Assembly (NCBI RefSeq): GCF_020080835.1
Contig: NC_058164.1
Location: 13,152,142 to 13,216,141, forward strand
Origin: Cotesia glomerata
Taxonomy: Eukaryota; Arthropoda; Insecta; Hymenoptera; Braconidae
Direction of reading: 5' to 3'
DNA: 64,000 nucleotides
Shown here: positions 60,050 to 64,000 of the stretch, piece by piece
How positions within the stretch are numbered: the stretch's first letter is position 1
How the letters are laid out: each line of letters begins with the position of its first letter
The notes under the pieces: model-generated
What the model was told of the DNA's origin: nothing
Databases searched by the model: none
The model's input: only the letters and a program-made list of their open reading frames with translations
Translations under genes and position numbers: made by a program

Positions 60050-61529
60050 AATCTCTTGTTGACAGCGCGAATTGGCTTAACAATACATTTTTGACAAATA
60101 AGTCGAAATCGATTTACATGTAGCTGTTACTTGGTGCCTATAGGAGTTTATCAATTGATTATGGTTTTAGAAATAATAAGCAGAGTGTCCTCTGAAATTT
60201 CCGAAACATCCTTTCTTAATCTCCGGTGAATGCCACAGATTATGTTTTTTAAATCTAATTTTGTGATGAATAAGTGAAAAACGCCTTCACCCGCGCTGTG
60301 AATTGGTGACTATAGGGTTCATTAATTGAATTTGGGTCTTGAAATCTTCTGTAGACTATCTTCTACAATTTTGAGACGTTTACTTATTTCCTTTCCGGTG
60401 GAAACCGAGAAATGAATTTGTTAAATCCCATTTGTGAAAAATATGTCAAGAAACAACTTTTATAAGGCCATTGATTGATCAATTGTGGGTCCCGAAGTAT
60501 TTTAAAGAGTATTCTTCTCAATTTTTAGAAGTTTTCTTTCTTAACTTCCGGTGGATCCCGAGAATTGAATTTTTTTTGTTAAATTTGTTAATAATCAGTC
60601 AAAAAATACCTATTATGAGGCTGTTACTTGGTGTTCCTGGCGTAAATTGATCGATTGTGGATATAAAATCTATTTGAGACTAATTTTAGAAATTTTGAGA
60701 AGTTTTATTGCTTACTGTCGGGTGAATGCGGAGAATTAAATTTTTTGAATTCAAATTTTTGACAAATAAGTCAGAAAACGCCATTTATGAAACTGTTAAC
60801 AGGTGACGATGGAATTGATCGATCAATTATTGTCTGGATATATTCTTTAGAGTATTTTGTACAATTTACAGAAGTGACCTTCCCTAATTACTGGTGGACA
60901 CCGAGGATTCAATTTTATAAATTCAAATTTGCAATAAAAAAGTAGAATAATACATTTTATGGGGCTGTAACTTAGTGTTTATGGGGTTAATTAATTCAAT
61001 AGTCGTCTGGAAATCTTTCGTAGAGTCTACTCTATTATTACCAGAATTTTTTTTTTCATCATCTCTGGTCGACCCTGAGTATTGTATTTTTTAAAGTCAA
61101 ATTCATGACAAATATCTCAAATAATGCCATTTATGGGGCTGTCACTTGTTGTCCATCGGATTGATCGATCAATTATAGGTCTGGAATTCTTTTGTTGACT
61201 ATCCTCTACAATTTTTAGGAGTTTCATTTCTTAATCTCTGAAAGACGCCGTGGATTGAATTTTTAAACGTCAAATTTCTGACAAATCAGTCAAAATCGAT
61301 ATTAGTGGCTGTCACTTGGTGCCTATGAGCTTAATCATTCGATTTCGCGTCTGGAAATATTATGCGGAGTATCCTTATCATGCTCTAGGAATTTTTTTTC
61401 TTAATTTCCGGTGGATGCCAAAAATTATGTTTTTCAAATTCGACTTCGTGATAAAAAAATTAGGAAAACGGTTGACCCTAAAGGCCATCCCTGCAACTTT
61501 CCGCTAATTCCGTTAATACCTGGCCGCTT

Positions 61530-61632
61530 TTTTGAGCTCTTCGAGCTCAAAAGTACAATCTGTGTGTTGTTTTAAGCTCTCCGAGCTCAAAAAGATACCT
61601 TTTCTATGCTTTTGAGCTCTTTGAGCTCAAAA
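61530..61632. repeat. Three GAGCTC hairpins
   Basis: TTTTGAGCTC, three-base loop, GAGCTCAAAA at 61530-61552 and 61610-61632, and a near copy with one stem mismatch at 61571-61592. Loops are TTC, TTT and TCC. Confidence 0.85.
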
Positions 61633-62481
61633 GTCTGATAGAAGTTTCATGGAACACTATTTTTTGAATGTTCATACCGCAATAACTTTTGAATGAATGA
61701 ACCGATTTTTACGCGGTTGGCGGCATTTTACGTAGTTTTTTAAGCCTTATAAATAATTTCTAAGTTTTAATTGGTCAAACTAGAAATTTCGGAGTAACTC
61801 TGAAAAAACACTTTTTTCGGTTTTCTTTCGTTCACGATATCTCTCGAACGAATCAACCGATTTTGACCAGCTTGGTGGCAATCGACGTGGTTTTATGATG
61901 TTAAGAGCTGATTAGTTTTTGGAATCGATTGGTAGAGCTGTTTGAAAGTTATTCCAAAAAATGTCGAAGTTATGTTGAAAAAATCCTTATTTCCAAATAT
62001 TTCGTCGAGGATATCTGTCGAACTAATCAACCGATTTCCACGTTTTTGGCGGCAATCGACGCGGTTTTTTAATCTCTGAAATTATTCTTTATCATAAAAA
62101 ACGATCCGAGAAGAAATGACGAAGTTATGTGAAAAAAACACTTTTTTCGGTTTTTTTCGGTTTTCTTTCGTTCACGCTATCTCTCGAACGAATCAACCGA
62201 TTTTGATCGGGTTGACGCCGATCGGCGTGGTTTTTCAAGCTTAAGGGCGGATTAGTTTTTGAAGTTGATCGATAGAGCCGTTTAAAAGATATTCCAAAAA
62301 AACTACTTTCAAAAATGATTTTTTTCTTATTTTTTTTAAGATTTTTCAAGATTTCTTAAAATCTATCGGTCTGAATCGGTTCAAATTCTCAGGAAATCTA
62401 AGTTCAGCGTAGCCCTTTCGAATGGCACCAACCGCGATGAAATCGGTTCAACCGTTCAAAAGTTATAAGCGAGTCACATAG

Positions 62482-62482
<1 letters not shown>

Positions 62483-62516
<34 letters not shown>

Positions 62517-62526
62517 TACATACAGA
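62483..62526. repeat. CA and CATA microsatellite
   Basis: About 15 CA units followed by about four CATA units inside the 1.2 kb element. Confidence 0.95.
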
Positions 62527-64000
62527 CATAGTGACAACATCGCGGGGGTAGTCAGGGAAGCTTTCTGTGACCTTCAAACGTCGAGATCTGATGAAAACTC
62601 GATTTTTGCCAAACGGGGTAAAAACAATAACTTCCCGATTTTTGAAAATCTGAGATTTTTAGCGGGAAGTTAAAAAGTCAAAAAACGCCTTCTACCGGGC
62701 TGTTAATTGGTGTCTATAGGGTTAATCATTCGATTTTGGATTTGAAAATTTTCTGTCAAGTCAACTTCATGATTACCATGAGTTTTCTTAATCTCCGGTA
62801 GACACCGAGGATTGAATTTTAAAGTCAATTTTGTGACAAATATGTCATAAATTGCATTTTATGGGGTTGTTTCTTAGTGTCCATAGGGTTGCTCGTTCGA
62901 TTTTTGGTTTAGATATGTTCCGTAGATTCAACTTCATGATTAACATTAAATTTTTTCTTTTTATCTCCCTTCAACATAGAGGGTGGAAGTTTTTTAATTA
63001 AAATTTGTGACAAATAAGAAAAAATGCCTTTTATGGGGCTGTTACTCGGTGTCCATTGACTCGATCGTTCAATAATAGGTCTAGAAATCTTCTGTGAAGT
63101 ATTCTCTATTAATTTAATAAGTTTCCTTTAATTTATTAAGGTAGGAAGCTTAATCTTGTATGGACGGCGAGAATTGAAATTTTTAAAGTCAAATTTGTGA
63201 CTAATAAGTCATAAAACGCTTTCTATGAGGTTGTTCCTCAGTGTCCATAGGGTTGCTAGATCGATTGGATACTCTCCGTAAATTTTTCTTTATGATCAAC
63301 ATTAAATTTGATCTTATTATCTCCCGTAGACATAGAGGGTGGAATTTTTTGAATTCATATTTGTGACATATAAGTACAAATGCCTTTTATCGGCCTGTGA
63401 CTTAGTGTCCATGGTCTTGATCAATCATTTATAGGTCTCGCACGTATTAATTACGTCTATAAATTTTCCATTACTTTTCTTTCTGAATCTGCAGTGGATG
63501 CGAAGGATTGTTTTTTTGTGATTCAAATTCGTGACAAATAATTCAAAAAACGCCATTTGCCGAGCTATCAATTGGTGCCTATAGAGTAAATAGATTGATT
63601 CTATGATTGTAAATCTTCTGTTGAGTCTACTCTAAAATAACCATTAGCTTTCTGAAATAATCTCCCGTAGACACGGAGGATTGAATTTCTTAAAGTTGTG
63701 TTTGTGACGAATCAGGCAAAAATCGCCATTTACGGGGCGATTAGTTGGTGTTTATGAGGTTGATCGATTAATTGTTGGTCTTGCAATCTACTGTTAAGTA
63801 TTCCCTGTAATTTTGGACGTTTATCTCCTCAATTTCCGATAAACGGCTAGGATGGAATTCTTTAAAGTCAAATGTGTGACAAATAAATCAAAATGCCTTT
63901 AATGTGGCTGTTACTTGGATCCCAAGGTCTTGGTCAATTGATTATAGGTCTCAAAATCATCTGTATACTATCCTCTACAAATTTTATAAGTTTCTTTTCT

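Larger units (their letters stand above)
61460..62671. mobile_element. Non-autonomous element of unknown class inserted in satellite A
   Basis: The left flank GTGATAAAAAAA and right flank AGTCAAAAAACGCC are joined directly in the empty sites at about 44574, 52252 and 57350, which defines both ends. The element starts TTAGGAAAACGG and ends CGGGAAGTT. The right end can form a hairpin between AACTTCCCG and CGGGAAGTT. The interior repeats AACGAATCAACCGATTTTGA three times and has GAGCTC palindromes at the left and a CA/CATA microsatellite at 62483-62526. No ORF of useful length. An inverted fragment lies at 20640-21005. Confidence 0.8.
34006..64000 (+). repeat. Satellite A, main array, about 172-base monomer
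   Basis: The monomer consensus carries TTTGTGACAAATAAGTCAAA, ACGCCTTTTATGGGGCTGTT, TTGGTGTCCATAGGGTTGAT, an ATCGATCAATTAT core, GAAATCTTCTGTAGA and TTAATCTCCGGTGGACACCG. Spacing at 42217, 42387 and 42560 is 170 and 173. The array continues to the window edge. Short ORFs in it are chance; two pairs of them are duplicated exactly one higher-order unit apart. Only two foreign insertions were found (about 55874-56022 and 61460-62671). Confidence 0.92.
60050..64000 (+). repeat. Start of a fourth higher-order unit, partial
   Basis: The start word AATCTCTTGTTGACAGCGCG recurs at 60050, followed by the same monomer order as 37739 onward for about 1 kb, then diverging. It is interrupted at 61460-62671 and cut by the window end. 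Confidence 0.65.

Noticed and set aside
34006..64000. CRISPR-like array because of regular repeats
   Set aside because: The repeats are contiguous 172-base satellite monomers without unique spacers, in eukaryotic DNA.
34006..64000. CENP-B box in satellite A
   Set aside because: I could not find the TTCG...CGGGA core in the monomers I scanned by eye.

Overview
The window is repeat-dominated, AT-rich eukaryotic nuclear DNA, most likely from an arthropod. The reasons are two degenerate BEL/Pao LTR retrotransposons, a hAT transposase remnant, a short (76 bp) insect-sized intron, long tandem satellites, and no bacterial gene organisation. A parasitoid wasp is my guess, based only on remembering similar AACTTCCCGCTAA-ended repeats from Hymenoptera; the sequence alone does not prove it. 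I see no intact single-copy host gene.

Layout. (1) 1-2030: the 3' end of an unidentified ORF, a polypurine tract, a probable LTR, and a PBS-like site. (2) 2031-10820: a minus-strand BEL/Pao element (gag, protease, RT, RNase H; integrase end missing). Its 5' LTR (5634-10820) is split by a 4.26 kb foldback-like DNA transposon (5687-9944) that encodes a zinc-finger/RNase H-like protein in two frames and carries a second, diverged inverted copy. (3) 10870-11765: satellite A (about 172 bp monomer), inverted relative to the main array. (4) 11775-16360 and 27880-34005: satellite B (about 140 bp monomer) mixed with degenerate arrays of AGGTCA heptamers. (5) 16492-27855: an 11.4 kb segment bounded by inverted arms built of a 36 bp minisatellite. 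It holds a hAT remnant, LTR-like DNA, a small foldback MITE, minisatellites, putative captured exons, a second BEL/Pao element (plus strand, gag to integrase) and an intron-containing pseudogene ending in a possible BEN-like domain. (6) 34006-64000: satellite A in forward orientation, arranged as tandem higher-order units of about 7.68 kb, interrupted by a tRNA-derived SINE (about 55874-56022) and a 1.2 kb non-autonomous element (61460-62671).

Nothing here is an operon or pathway. The proteins are selfish-element proteins, almost all broken. The picture is pericentromeric or centromeric heterochromatin built by satellite amplification, nested transposon insertion and unequal exchange. The most notable items are the nested transposon with its step in arm identity, the large minisatellite-armed foldback with cargo, the higher-order satellite with one patchwork unit, and a palindromic core in satellite A.
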